The notes under the pieces were generated by a model. That model did not search any database, was not told the origin of the DNA, and saw only the letters and a program-made list of their open reading frames with translations. A DNA stretch of 64,000 nt from Pogostemon cablin (Eukaryota > Streptophyta > Magnoliopsida > Lamiales > Lamiaceae), in the NCBI GenBank assembly GCA_023678885.1, contig CM043005.1, forward strand, positions 6,004,314 to 6,068,313, given 5' to 3'. Of the stretch, positions 1 to 11,057 are shown piece after piece (the first letter of the stretch is position 1; the number at the start of each line of letters is the position of its first letter). A program made the translations under genes and the position numbers.

Positions 1-1120
1 GAGCATGGAGGTTGATTAACGAGTCTGATGTTGAAACCATCGAATCTTGCAGCTGTTCCAAACTCCAAATCAGTGTCATTGATATGAGGTGATACGTTAT
101 CCTGCTGGATAATGATCTCCTTAATCATATTCTGTGGCCATTTAGCTTTTATAGCTGGAATGACCTGTCACCATGTGTATAGATGCATATAAAGGTATCT
201 TAGGAGGCCTCATTGTCTAAAAATTAACCCTAGACTGATCTTAAAGCTGAAATAAGAGTAGATGGTTATACCTGATTGATTATTAATGCTCTGATAACAT
301 CTTTGTTCACTGAATCAAATGGTTTAGTAACCATTGTCCCCCGAGCCCTATTCTTAGAGTTCCTCTTTGCTGTCTCCATCCTTGAGAAAGGAAATAAGCC
401 TATTTTACCATCAAACAACACTTCCCCATCACTTCCAATTATTGGCATAGAAACAACACACATGAACATTATCTTAGTGATGAACTTCTTTGACTTGCAT
501 GCCCTATGTGGTTCTTCCTTCCCTGGAATCATGTAATACCTCTCATTGTCCCTTGCCATATAGAACTATTTTTCATCAATTTGAACAACTTGATACATAC
601 CATCAAACATTAGCTTGTTAACAGCCCTATCAAGATGAATTTGATGCAAACAATAGTTGAGCCTTTGTAGCTTGTTTTTTTTGGAGTTAGGCCAGACTTT
701 ATAACATTTATGTGAGCTCTTATTTTTCCATCTTTTATCCATCTTCCAACTGATGATTTACTGACTTTCAACTTCACTGTCAGTCCTCTAATTGTACCCC
801 TACTTTGAAAAGCTATCTTTTTCACTTCATCTGGATCTAGTTGAACTCTCTTTGTCTTGGCCACCCCCCTTTTGCTTGGAAATTAAATTGACTGGCAGCC
901 CTTGTTGAATTTGATTCCTAGCCTCTTTCCAAATATTTTGGATTGTTCTTTTAGAACATCCAAAGATCTGCACTGCCTCTAACACCTTCCTATGGACAAC
1001 TTTTCCATCATGGTTGTTTACCAGTAGATACTGCCCAATATGATTTTTCTTTTCAAGAGAGAGGTGTTGTTTTAGGCCATCCATTAAATGTTGAGTGAGT
1101 GCATTAATGTGTGCTAACAA
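1..1120 (-). pseudogene. Mariner-like (Tc1/mariner) transposase pseudogene, C-terminus beyond window
   Basis: Decayed transposase of the plant mariner-like family, read right to left. The N-terminal part (827-1120) contains KVLEAVQIFGCSKRTIQNIW, a helix-turn-helix segment. It is followed in another frame (610-864) by TIRGLTVKLKVSKSSVGRWI, the second DNA-binding module. The catalytic part (266-600) reads QIDEK-stop-FYMARDNERYYM, then EEPHRACKSKKFITKIMF and FDGKIGLFPF, characteristic of plant mariner transposases. The second catalytic aspartate lies in IIIQQDNVSPHI at about 80-120, and the frame runs off the window edge. The first catalytic motif has TAG where the family has Trp (IDEKWF), and at least two frame changes separate the blocks, so it cannot make active enzyme. 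I saw no terminal inverted repeat. Family assignment is firm; exact boundaries are not. Confidence 0.85.
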
Positions 1121-1837
1121 CCCCCTATTTATGGTGATGACATTGGAGGGAAAATTTCAAAAATTTGGCCTATCTTAGTTGGAACAGATTAGAGGGAAAA
1201 AAATGGAGAAAAATTTTAAGTTTGGTGGGAAATGACAATTAAAACTACAAATGGTGGGAAAAACTTACCCCACAAATTATTTGGGAGGAAAACAAATCCC
1301 AATGATGATGTTACAATCTGAGGGTTTTTCAATTTTATATTCATGCACATCATACATACAATATCTCACTTCTATTGTTGTTTCATTCTTTGTAATTTTC
1401 AGAAGTGTATGTCCACCCTCCTCAAGAAAGCCACCTCAGTAAAAAAAAAAAATTGTTCTAGAAGATCATATATTTTGATGAACAGTGTTGCTGTAATTTC
1501 AGACATTACTCCATGTAATATTTGAAATTTGTACTAGATGAATTGTAATAGGGCTTAATTTAAATTTCTGTAATTTGTAATGTTGTAATAGTGCTGCTGT
1601 ACAACCCACTTTTTTTTACTGTAGATTTTTTTTAAAATTTTATAATTTTCTTTAATTATTTTATTATTTTCAGTGGATTATAATTTGAATTAACTTTAAT
1701 GATAAAGTTAATCTTAAACATAAACCAAAATACATGGACAATTTTACCTCTCAAAATTGAGTTGAAAAGTCAATAAAGTAACATTTCTTAAAACTCCGTA
1801 TTTAAAGTAATAGTGCAATCAATTTTGAGACGGATAA
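1121..1837. other. AT-rich stretch without recognisable gene
   Basis: Follows the transposase start and probably includes that element's non-coding end. The short open frames here have no recognisable domain. A degenerate Stowaway-type end (GAGACGGATAAAGTA) is near 1820-1840. Confidence 0.4.
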
Positions 1838-2147
1838 AGTATATATTTATAAATGTACCGATGAATTTAATCCGTCAGTAATTATAAAATTATATTTTAA
1901 AAAATAACTATTCATTTACCGAGGTAATGAATTTTTTTTAAGTTTTAGGGCAGCCCTGGAAAACGAATCCACCTATCTGCCTTCGATCCACCAGCCCTAA
2001 AACGAATCCACCCATCTGCCAATCCGATGAGCCGCTGCACCATTGCCGGAAAAGAACGCCGCAACAGATCCGCAGCCAGAAACGCTGCCGACGTCCGTCG
2101 ATCTTCTTGCCTAGTTTGCGAACAGCCGTCTTCGTGCGCAGATCTGT

Positions 2148-2330
2148 TCCGTATCCACCATCACCTAGGTCTCTAGAAGGATTAAAATTATCAGTAGCTT
2201 CTTCAAGTTCAGCGTAATCAAATACTTGTACCCCAAAGTATGTGATTCCCCTACCAAGATCAGAATTCGAAGATGGATAGGAAGGGATACTTTTAGTAAA
2301 ATTAGTTGAGGGGTTTGATAAAAGAGGCAT
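2148..2330 (-). pseudogene. LRK10L-type receptor-like kinase exon fragment
   Basis: A 61-residue minus-strand segment matches the juxtamembrane region and kinase start of LEAF RUST 10 DISEASE-RESISTANCE LOCUS receptor-like kinases. It has a Ser/Pro-rich linker (PSYPSSNSDLGRG), then FDYAELEEATDNFNPSRDLG and the glycine-loop start GDGGYG. The homology stops at that point: the next residues (TDLRTKTAV) replace the expected TVYYG of the glycine loop, and no catalytic loop, activation loop or extracellular domain is found nearby. It is one truncated exon, about a tenth of a full kinase. Upstream in frame is a basic VKRRN, plausible stop-transfer residues, preceded by a stop. It lies inside the proposed CACTA element in opposite orientation to the MAN1-like fragment, which fits capture from another locus. 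Confidence 0.72.
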
Positions 2331-3581
2331 GTTCCTCCGCTTGACGCTGCTGCCTTAGGAAAGAATCGCCCTTCGCCATGTTGTTTTTTACCACCAAAAA
2401 ATTGCGGCCACAGCACCGTCGACCACCTCCCAAACACTGCTGTCGTCTCACCAAGCGCCAGGTATATGCATTTTCTTTGCTTTCTAGAGAAAAACTACTT
2501 TATTTATTAACTAGTTTTGTGATTTCAATCTGTTCAATTTAATTCATCGTTGTGTGTAATGCCATTTTCATTATTTCACACCCATATTTATCGCACATAT
2601 TGTTACTTGGAAGGTTTTATTTGTCTAATTGATATTTGAGATAGAAAATTAGACATTGTATGTTGTTCACAAGTAATCTTGAGACAATTCAATGGCATTC
2701 TCTGTGTATTATATGATTTGCATTTGACCGGAAATTTAATTTTTCGTAGAAGGTCATGTGATATTCTTAGAATTCTAAAGTTTTTACAAGGGATACTGTA
2801 AGGAGTGGTAGTAAGCTATCTTAGATCCATCCATCTACACAATAATTATCATTCTCATTACCTAATTTCTTTTTATTATTATTATTATGATCGAGTATGT
2901 TAGAATGTATATATTTGTGTGAATTGATGAGCAGATTACTTTCATATGTAAAACATGTGTTGAGTTTTAGTTGTTTTAGTAATCTATTCTGCAAGATATT
3001 GCTTCCTTGTTTTCCTTCCATTTTGATCATTTACACTGATTAATTTGATTTTGTAATTGACTAATTTTATTAATTTAATCACTAATATGTTAAGACAGAA
3101 AATAACATCACATTCTGGAAGCTAATTAATGAGGTAAAACCTTTACCAACGCATGGGTGGTGGGAGATTATATACTGCGATTTTGAAAATTTTGATGTCA
3201 TCAAAATTTTACTTTTAATTAAAATTAAATTAATACACTTCATGGAATAAGTCAAATGCTAAACAAAATAATAGAGGTATTACATTAGTGTACATAATGC
3301 GTTCAACTCCTCTCTGCAGTTGGACAGATGTACTCATAAACGTTTTCAATGGTTCTTTCCAGTGTCTATCCTTATTTTTCTTCTGCTGTACTTTTTGGTA
3401 TGGACTTCATCATAAATGGAGACCATGCTTGTAAGTCTCCAAAACAGGGCTACTTAACAGGATTTAAGAACGTTCCGAGATATGTCATTAATGATTATTT
3501 TGATTAGGAGTAGTCACATTTAAGCTTTTTTATTTAAGCACTTTCTTTGAAGCATTTCCTTGATTGTACGTTTTGTTTCAG
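2331..3581. other. Non-coding interval between two captured gene fragments
   Basis: The first ~130 bases are moderately GC-rich; the remainder is AT-rich and intron-like. No exon could be assigned. 3340-3480 could hold a degenerate upstream exon of the MAN1-like gene (a hydrophobic run VSILIFLLLYFLVW is readable), but I could not confirm it. Confidence 0.35.
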
Positions 3582-5609
3582 AGTATTGTGAACCATGTCC
3601 AACAAATGGAGTGTGTTATGATGGCAATTTGTATTGTGGTCATGACTATAGAAAGCATGGAAAGCTATGTGTTGAAGATGGGGATATTAATAAAACAGCT
3701 AAAAAACTTGTATATGGTATTATGATATCTGCCATCTCTTTTTTTTGTTTTATAAATAGACACAAATGTACTCATTTTTTGATCTACTGAAATCTAATAC
3801 TCTTTATTGCCGATGATATTGCAGTCAAAATGGGTAGAAGTTCGTCTATGTGAATCATGTGCTCAACTCTTCTACAGTGGAAGTGGAAAATGTTGGGTTT
3901 GTGACGCTTAAGGTTCATATTTTCATTTTATTTCAGAATTTATGTCTGCAAGGGAAAAAATAATAATAACTGATATCATAGAGCTGTATGAATTATAGTT
4001 AATTTAATTCATATCTTCTAGATTTCGGAGAATGAGCTGTTGAATAATTTGGATGAATACAAACTGAATGATAACAGCAACTTGGATGAGACCATTTTCA
4101 TGACTGCAAAACTTAGGGCCATGGTTGCCATCCGTAATGGAATGGATACAAGAAGAGATAGTCAAGGGTAAACTACAATAAGTTTTTAATTAGTGAAATA
4201 TGGCAATGTTTTTTTCAAAATTGATGTTACTTAAGATTTCTAGTTTAATTTTATGATATGTTGCTTTAAGTATTGAAGAAATCAAGTGCCCAGAGTTGCT
4301 CGTAAACAATTATAAACCACTGAACTGTGTCATCAGAAAGTGGATTATCGAGCATGCTTTACTTGTGGTGCCAGCTTGTGCATTGGTATTTCACTATGCA
4401 TTGGATTTATACAAGATTATTTTACAGTATATACTATCTACATTTTAAAGCTTGTTTAGTACGTTGTTTCAGTTTATTGGATGCATGCTGATAGCATCTA
4501 GGGCCTATAACAGACATTAGGTTGTCTATCAGAGCTGAGCAGCTTTATCATGAGGTATTATACTTCATTGCTTCATTGGATGTGAATTTTAGTTGAATTT
4601 TGTGAATCCAATTCTTATTTTTATTGACATCAGGTCCACTGATCGATTACCAAGAAGGTGTGACAACTCTGTTCTTGCATTATTGTACTAGTAATCTTTT
4701 GTTCGCATGTTCTGGAATCTTTTTTAGCCTCTAATAACTAAGTCATATCACTTCTTTAGTGTAGTTGGGTCTCTTGGTATATTAGTACATTGCATAATGG
4801 AGGTAGTATAAGTTTTATTTTTGAAAATGAACTTAGGATGCAGAAGACAGATTTTAAGAGGCATATGGTACGTGACATCTATTATATTTAATTGGGTTAA
4901 AAGAATCTGCATTTGAATTCAGAAAGATCAAGAATTACCCTTGGAGTTAAATCTAAATCACGTTCTTATTTTGAAGTTTGGCCTAAATTTTTTGTCTGTG
5001 GTGTTTGTTATTTCGAATAGCTGTTATTTACTCTTAATACTTCATGCAACACTGTACAAGTTAGTCTATGTCATATGATAAACATAATATCTTTCTGTCA
5101 CAATAGTTAAGATTAATTTAAGAATCTAGATTGTATCCTTTGATTATATTCCAATAAATCAGGATCTGAAGATAGTTTGAGGAAATATTGGTGTCCAGGG
5201 CCCAAGGTCAGTTTCCGTTTAAATGCATGATGAAGTTATTCATGTTACAGTTTTTTGTAATTGATATGGGTGACATATATTTCTCTAGGTAATGGATGAT
5301 GTAGTTATTCTATTAATTGAAAATGGGTTTTTAATTTTTCATAGTTTTTTGCATCATAATGTGAAAATATGATAAATTCTTTTAAGTTTAATCTGTCTGA
5401 GCCTTCTCACTGGCTATTTGGCTTTGATATACACCAAAATGTGATATTGATTTGAGCTTATAATTTGTTAGGTCTGTGATATACTTGAAGAAAAACCTTT
5501 GTTGTCTAAGAGTGTAGGTGGTGAAGGTGAACCCTGGGTGGTTGCATCCTGGTTGAGAGATCATCTTCTCTCCCCCAAGGAAAGAAAAGATTCAATTCTT
5601 TGGAAAAAG
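3582..5609 (+). pseudogene. MAN1/Src1 C-terminal-domain gene fragment (inner nuclear membrane protein-like), broken
   Basis: Exon blocks with GT/AG borders can be read at 3582-3709, 3825-about 3911, 4022-4167, 4271-4385, 4473-4554 and 5472-5609. They encode segments I recognise from the plant protein with a Man1-Src1p C-terminal domain: EYCEPCPTNGVCYDG, CVEDGDINKTAKKL, SKWVEVRLCES, EEIKCPELLVNNYKPLNC, a hydrophobic helix ending VVPACALFIGCMLI, LSIRAEQLYHE, and VCDILEEKPLL followed by GEGEPWVVASWLRDHLLSP. In other eukaryotes this domain faces the nuclear-envelope lumen and bears a winged-helix-like tail. The copy is inactive: an in-frame TAA at 3909, and an 82-base fifth exon where a multiple of three is needed, giving a +1 shift near 4515. 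The N-terminal exon and last exon are missing. After 5609 the sequence switches to a transposase tail, so the gene is cut there. Confidence 0.75.
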
Positions 5610-5625
5610 GTACATCTCATAAACT

Positions 5626-5877
5626 GTGGCCACTTTTGATGACGATGCTCCTGAACTGAGTCAAATGCCTGATGCTCCTGAAATTAATATGGGAGATATC
5701 TTTCGTCAAACTGTTGCACCAAAAAAAGGTTGCATCTTTGGCATTAGAAATTTGGGAGAAGGAAGTTTAAGCAGCCAATCCAGTGTTACTCAAGGCGCCT
5801 GTTCGAAATCAGAGTTCAATAAACAGTTAGATGAAAAGATCTTGGAGGTGCGTACTGAGATGCAAGCAGAAATTTAA
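5626..5877 (+). pseudogene. CACTA transposase-associated protein tail (plant transposase_24-like)
   Basis: An 83-residue frame contains a polar segment, MGDIFRQTVAPKKGCIFGIR, a Ser/Gln-rich linker and KSEFNKQLDEKILEVRTEMQ, a short coiled coil. The order (KKG..G.G, Ser-rich linker, helical tail) resembles the C-terminus of the plant transposase (Ptta/En/Spm) family. The same frame continues after the stop as a Gly/Ser-rich tail interrupted by more stops to about 5995, followed by an Asp-rich stretch. Its position some 900 bases inside the CACTA terminus fits. It is only a remnant, and no catalytic domain is present. Assignment is by pattern, so moderate. Confidence 0.5.
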
Positions 5878-6289
5878 GCGCTTCAAGCCTAAGTGCAACA
5901 ACTTATGGAAATGATGCGAGGTGGAGGTACGATGGCTTCTCCTTATGGTGGTGGATCTACATCTGGTGTCGGTCATAATGATGTTTGTCGGTCATAATAA
6001 TGTTGATGTTGATATTGATGCTGATTACGATATTGATGTTGATGACGATGCTGATTTGGGAGACTTGTGATCATGTTTATCGTATTTAGATTTTTTGAGT
6101 CAAGGATTGAGTAGAATTTGATATTTTGTATTAAATTTGGATAATCTATTTCAAATTGTGGAAATTTTAGAATTTAAATCTTATATTGGGTTGTGTTTTG
6201 AAGATTAATTTAATTAGAATTTTATATTATTTAACAGGTATTAATATTAATTTTAAAATATAAATTCAAATATATAAATAAATTTGCGA

Positions 6290-6739
6290 TGGAAAATTTT
6301 ATCGGTAACTGAAATATGCAATTTGAAGAACTATTACTGACAGAATATTCCGTTAGTAAATTTGTGACGAATTATTTTCGTCGGTAATTACTGACGAATT
6401 CGCCGACGGATTACCGTCAGTAAACTAACTTTCGTATGATTTTGCCATTTGCGATGAAAATTTTTGTCGGTAATTTGCGACGGAAACCTCCGTCGTTAAT
6501 TTACAACATCCGATGAATTTACTTTGCATGACTACCAACGAAAAATTCTATTTACCGACGTCCATAATCCGTCGGTAATTACTGATGTATTTAAATTTCC
6601 GTCGGTAATGAATTACCGACCATGATTTTAGCGACAGATCATTTCCATCAGTAATTCGTCGGTAACCTCATTACTGACGGATTTTCCAAGTATTACCGAT
6701 GAAAATTTTCATCGGTAATTTTGACAGTTTCTTGTAGTG
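6290..6739. repeat. CACTA subterminal repeat block and right terminal inverted repeat
   Basis: At least ten degenerate copies of motifs such as TTTGCGACGGAAA and GTCGGTAATTAC occur in both orientations, closing with the CACTA terminus at 6722-6739. Such blocks are transposase-binding sites in known CACTA elements. Confidence 0.8.
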
Positions 6740-6740
6740 T

Positions 6741-7875
6741 ATGGAACCTATGCCGGGTAAGAAGTTCATGAGTTGTGATTTGTTTGAGCCTATTGAACCC
6801 CCATCTATTACAAAAATGCCATGCAGACCTAAGAAAAAAAGGAATAGAAGTCATGGTGAGAAACCACGAATGGGAAAAATAAGTAAAAGAGGTATGATTG
6901 TTACATATTCCAAGTGTCTCATAGAAGGGCATAATCAAGCTACTTGTAAAACTTCCAACTTCTGAAGTATTCTCTTAATATTTGTGATTTTTGATCATGT
7001 GAGTTTATATTTACACTTCTAATATTATTTTATTTTTTATTTCTAAAATTTTCATATTCAATCGGAACCTGTTAGATCACTGCAATCAAAATCATTTCAA
7101 ATTATTGAAGATGGTTTGGTTTCTATAATTCTTTGCAATAATTTTGGTGAAGCCCATGACTATTTAATTTAATTAAAGCTCTAAATTTATTGTTTTCATC
7201 TATCTTTATACGTTGGCTTTTATTTCAGCTGCAAGAATATCAACCTCTAAAGGTAAGAAAAAACTTATTGGATCAGTAAGATCAGTTTCAACTCCCACAA
7301 TGATTACAATTCCAATTTCTACATCTAAAGACAAAGGAAAAGTTCCTTCTTGTTTGAGTGCTAAGTCATTGGGAGGTATATGTAATAGAAGACCAATGGG
7401 AGGACAAACTAGTTTTGGGATATATTTTGACGAAGACAATGGCAATATCATAGAAAATGTGATTATACAATTTACATTTGCTGATTATTTGTAATTGTTC
7501 CACTATTTCGTGGTTATTGATTATAATGACTAATATGGATTCTAACAGCCTGGGATGCAAAATGAAAGGTTTGTGTCTCAAGTTGATCATATGACTAATC
7601 AACCAGTTTGCACAAATTTTGACCCTGAAATTAGATTTCCAATTCCAAATGAGAGAGAAATTTGGCATTCAAATTTATGTTCTAAAACACCTAATAGCAC
7701 GGGCTCAAGAAAGATTGGATATGTTGGAGATGGATATAATGTGCAGTTTTCTGCTAATCTCCCATTCAAAGCACCAGGTTTAAAGTGGCATGGCGAACCA
7801 TGCACAACATCTAGACAACTTCAAGAGTGGAGGCAACAAGTGATTAACAAAGTTAGCCTACCACAAAAAAGATAA
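6741..7875 (+). pseudogene. MULE transposase C-terminal remnant with degenerate zinc knuckle
   Basis: Three plus-strand blocks. 6741-6965 has a basic linker (MPCRPKKKRNRSHGEKP) and YSKCLIEGHNQATC, the CCHC zinc knuckle that ends many plant MURA-type transposases. The first Cys of the C-x2-C pair is Tyr here, so the knuckle is defective. 7213-7494 ends with GQTSFGIYFDEDNGNI, like the variable tail of these proteins. 7555-7875 ends with FKAPGLKWHGEPCTTSRQLQ, close to the PGLKW-G---T-SQL motif at the end of plant MULE proteins. The blocks are separated by AT-rich, intron-like sequence. No DDE catalytic domain or SWIM finger is present; that part was presumably lost or lies on the other side of the CACTA insertion. 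Confidence 0.6.
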
Positions 7876-9558
7876 GAAGTGATGAAGTAGTGGTTTGACT
7901 AGTTTTTTTTTTTTTTGCTAACAATCTTGTTAAATCAAGTAAATGTTTCTGCAGAAACTTCTTAGAATGCTTGAGTTTCATTATTTTGAAGATTTAATAT
8001 TGTCTTGCAAAATGATATGTTTTGGGAAACTTGAGCAGCTTTTGATTTCTTTTGTATGTAATGAATGATATTTTGCATCTATTTAGTGTAATGATACAAG
8101 TAGAATCATGAATGGAGGATGATGTTGCCTTCTTGATGAATTTGCTGTTGCTTCTTTTTTTTTGTGTTTCGGGCTACTGTTGTTTTTTTTATGATTTGGT
8201 TGCTGTAAGGGGTAGAATTTTGATGAGAAGCTTCTACTGATTTTCTGCTTAAAATTTACTATGTGTATCAGTCATGTGTTGCTGCAATATTATGATTGCT
8301 GCTGGTAGTTTTTCTTATCCTTGATGTGGTTTCTTATGACTTATCATGGTTCACTATCCCCTGTACTAATTATATGTTTGAGAGTGAGAAGTATTATTGA
8401 TGTACTAATTCAATATCTCATGATTTTCTAAGCTTGGGAGATGAGAACTTTGATTCTCTTTTATGTACTAATTATTAGAAGTGGAATTCATGTTGGTAGT
8501 GAAACTCTCTTTTAATTTTGTGTGGATATAAGGGACTGTTATTTGCATGTTTTCTATGTTTCTTTCTTTCTTAAACCTCCTCATCTACTTAAGGATAGAA
8601 GCATCAATCTCACCAAGATTACTGGATAAAAAAACTGAAATAACTAGAAGTGATAGACTATCTTCTGCAGGTTCATCCATGAGTATGATATAATAATGTT
8701 AAATTACATTTAGTATACAAAACACTGCCACAACACAATATTTTTGGGTTACACCATGTCTTAAATTATCACCCATTGCCCACAAACAAAAAAATAACAG
8801 AAAAGAGTCTTGACACCATCTCTTGCAATTTTACTCTGCTGCTTCCTTAGTTAAATAGTGGCGGTGATGGGAGTAGGGTGCATTGGTGGATAAACAAGTT
8901 AATGATTCAATAATTTTGAGAGGAAGAGAGAGAAGCCCGAATACGTCGAACGACACCATCCCAGAATCGTAATACACTCATATTTCTTTATAAGCTGCCA
9001 TCTCAAGATCAGAACTCAATTCTTGCAACTTCCTCTGTCTCTCTTCATCACAAAATCCAAGTTGATGAAGAGCCCTAGACCACAAATCCTTCATTCTTTT
9101 CCAAAGAAACTGCAACCTAACTCAAAACTCACATGTTCATCCAATTCGCCCCCAATTTCTTTCATCGTCTCTAATGGCGTCATGAGTTTCATTCTCAAAG
9201 CAGCTCATCAATTCAACGTCCCAGAGATTCTAATCTTCATTGTAAGTGCTTGTAAGATGTTGGGTTATCTTTAATTTCGGGATTTAATCCACAAGGGATA
9301 ATTCCCATTGAAAGGCATATTTGATCATTGATTGGTATTCTTCTCTAATTGGTTTCTCTACTTGAGTGTTGAATGGTGAGTGGTTTTTCTTTGTGCAGAT
9401 GCTCTCAAAATAGGGACTCTGCTTCTCAATAAAGAGATAATTAAATTCAATAGAGATTGAAGGTTTTAGGGTTCTGAGATAAGAGAGGCGAGAGGAAGAG
9501 AGAAAGAGAGTAAATTCTCATGCCCTGATCTTCATCCTCTCACACCGTTGATAAATTT
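7876..9558. other. 3' region of the MULE; one unrecognised exon-like frame
   Basis: Mostly T-rich non-coding sequence. One frame (9071-9240, plus) reads MKSPRPQILHSFPKKLQPNS and ends at a consensus-like donor, ATT|GTAAGT. It could be a first exon of an unknown gene or captured fragment; I recognise no family and see no convincing next exon. Confidence 0.3.
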
Positions 9559-9818
9559 TTAACGGCAGTGCCTCAATGTTTTATTTTAAGAAACTAAAGG
9601 GTTTAATTGATCCAAATTAAAAACAAAAAGGAGTTTAGATAAACAAATTAAAAGATAAAGGGCTAATTTGATCTCTTGATATAAGTTGGGTGGCATATTT
9701 GACCCTTTTCCCTTATCTTATTCATTAAAAAAATAAAAGCACGTCACTCTATAATCTCAAAAAGTGATTTTAATTTTTAAAATATCAATCTTATCTAACA
9801 CACATAATATAATTTATA

Positions 9819-10136
9819 CTTCTTCCGTCTTACGTTAATGTTTACGTTTTTTATTTTGATTTGTCCCAAGTTAAGGTTTACGTTTTTTCTTTTATCAAGT
9901 TGGGCCCACATAAAACAATGAATTATTATATGTAGACCCCACACACAATACTATTACAACTACCCACTTCACATTAATATTATTTCTCTCATCTCACTAC
10001 ATATTAAAATACTATATCTCTTAGTATACGTGTAAAAAACAAACGTTAATATTATTTCTCTCATCTCACTACATATTAAAATACTATATCTCTTAGTATA
10101 CGTGTAAAAAGCAAACGTAATATGGGATGGAGGGAG
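9819..10136. mobile_element. Stowaway-type MITE with internal tandem duplication
   Basis: Flanked by TA. The left end is CTTCTTCCGTCTTACGTTAA, the right end GGGATGGAGGGAG. A 72-bp segment near the right end is duplicated in tandem (9974-10045 and 10046-10117). Confidence 0.8.
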
Positions 10137-10157
10137 TATTTTATTTATTACTTAAAA

Positions 10158-10279
10158 GACAAAACTCCTGTGCCCCCGGGGACACACCGTGCTTTCATGG
10201 GAACACAAGAGTTTTAATACTAAAACTCTTATGTTCCTATTAGGGCACAGTGTGTCCCGGGTGCATAGGAGACAAACTC
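10158..10279. mobile_element. Palindromic MULE-type MITE, family A copy 1
   Basis: 122 bp, flanked by a perfect 9-bp duplication TACTTAAAA (10149-10157, 10280-10288). The arms pair around CTCCTGTGCCCCCGGGGACA and its complement at the other end. Same family as 19692, 51791, 53228, 54397 and 55744. Confidence 0.85.
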
Positions 10280-10334
10280 TACTTAAAAATACCACAATAC
10301 TCTTAAAATGTCAATATAATTAATAAAAAACAAG

Positions 10335-10600
10335 ACAAGGTCTCTTGTGAGACGCTAATTAGATGAGACGGTTTGTGAGACGCGTTAAAATATATTTATT
10401 ATTTAGATAAAGTATGTTTAATACTAGTTGTTAAAGTATATTTTCTAAAGTATGTTAGATTATACATTAAAGTATGAATTTAGTGTGTTATAATTTAATT
10501 TATTATTGATATATTTAACTGCAAATAATCATACTTTATCTATACAATAAGCATACTTTAATGATGTGTCGACCCGTCTAACAAGAGAGTATCTCAAAAA
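10335..10600. repeat. Inverted-repeat element with GAGACGG ends
   Basis: The left end contains GTCTCTTGTGAGAC and GATGAGACGG; the right end contains the inverse, GACCCGTCTAACAAGAGAG. The interior is rich in AAAGTATG and its complement. Probably a small non-autonomous element; no target duplication seen. Confidence 0.4.
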
Positions 10601-10946
10601 ACAATATTCTTAAACTACATATCTAACGTGTCGATACACTTTAGTGTGGACGGAGAAAGGGAGTACAGGACAAGTAAAATTAAAATTGTAAAACTAACCC
10701 AAACCACCATAATAAGAAATAAGAATCAATATTCACAGCCCCAGGGCATAGCTCAAGTGGTAGAGGGAAGTGGTAGAGGGGAGGGTGGAAAGATCTTCCA
10801 GCTGAGCTTGGTTGCTGCAGGGTGGGGGTTCGAATCCTGCCTTTGACATGGATTTGGCCCTTTGCAAGCACAAGTTTAACAATGAGCCCTCCCTATAAGC
10901 CACTTGAGGCACATCCTGCGATTTACCTCCTCCACCAATCCCCATG

Positions 10947-11017
10947 CAGGGCCGGCCCTGGGGTATGTCGCGAGGGGCGACGGCCAGGGGCCCCCAATTT
11001 GAGGGGCCCCACAAAAA

Positions 11018-11057
<40 letters not shown>

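Larger units (their letters stand above)
1838..6739. mobile_element. CACTA (En/Spm) element carrying captured gene fragments; left end not resolved
   Basis: The right terminus is clear: the reverse complement of 6722-6739 reads CACTACAAGAAACTGTCA, a CACTA terminus. Next to it, 6290-6720 is packed with direct and inverted short repeats around GTCGGTAATT and GACGGA, typical subterminal repeats. The same kind of repeat (ACCGATGAATTTAATCCGTC, then ATTTACCGAGGTAATG) occurs at 1845-1925, suggesting the left subterminal region lies there, but no CACTACAAG motif is found on that side. Between them lie an LRK10L kinase exon (minus strand), exons of a MAN1-like gene (plus strand) and a transposase-tail fragment (plus strand). 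That the interval is one element is inference; the right end is directly seen. Confidence 0.5.
6740..9712 (+). mobile_element. Mutator-like element (MULE), right portion
   Basis: Starts abruptly at the CACTA terminus and holds plus-strand pieces of a MULE transposase C-terminus (6741-7875). It ends at a candidate terminal repeat at 9559-9712, whose reverse complement begins GGGAAAAGGGTCAAATATGC, similar in style to Mutator-type ends. The left end and catalytic domain are not in the window, so no target duplication can be checked. Element limits are inferred. Confidence 0.5.
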
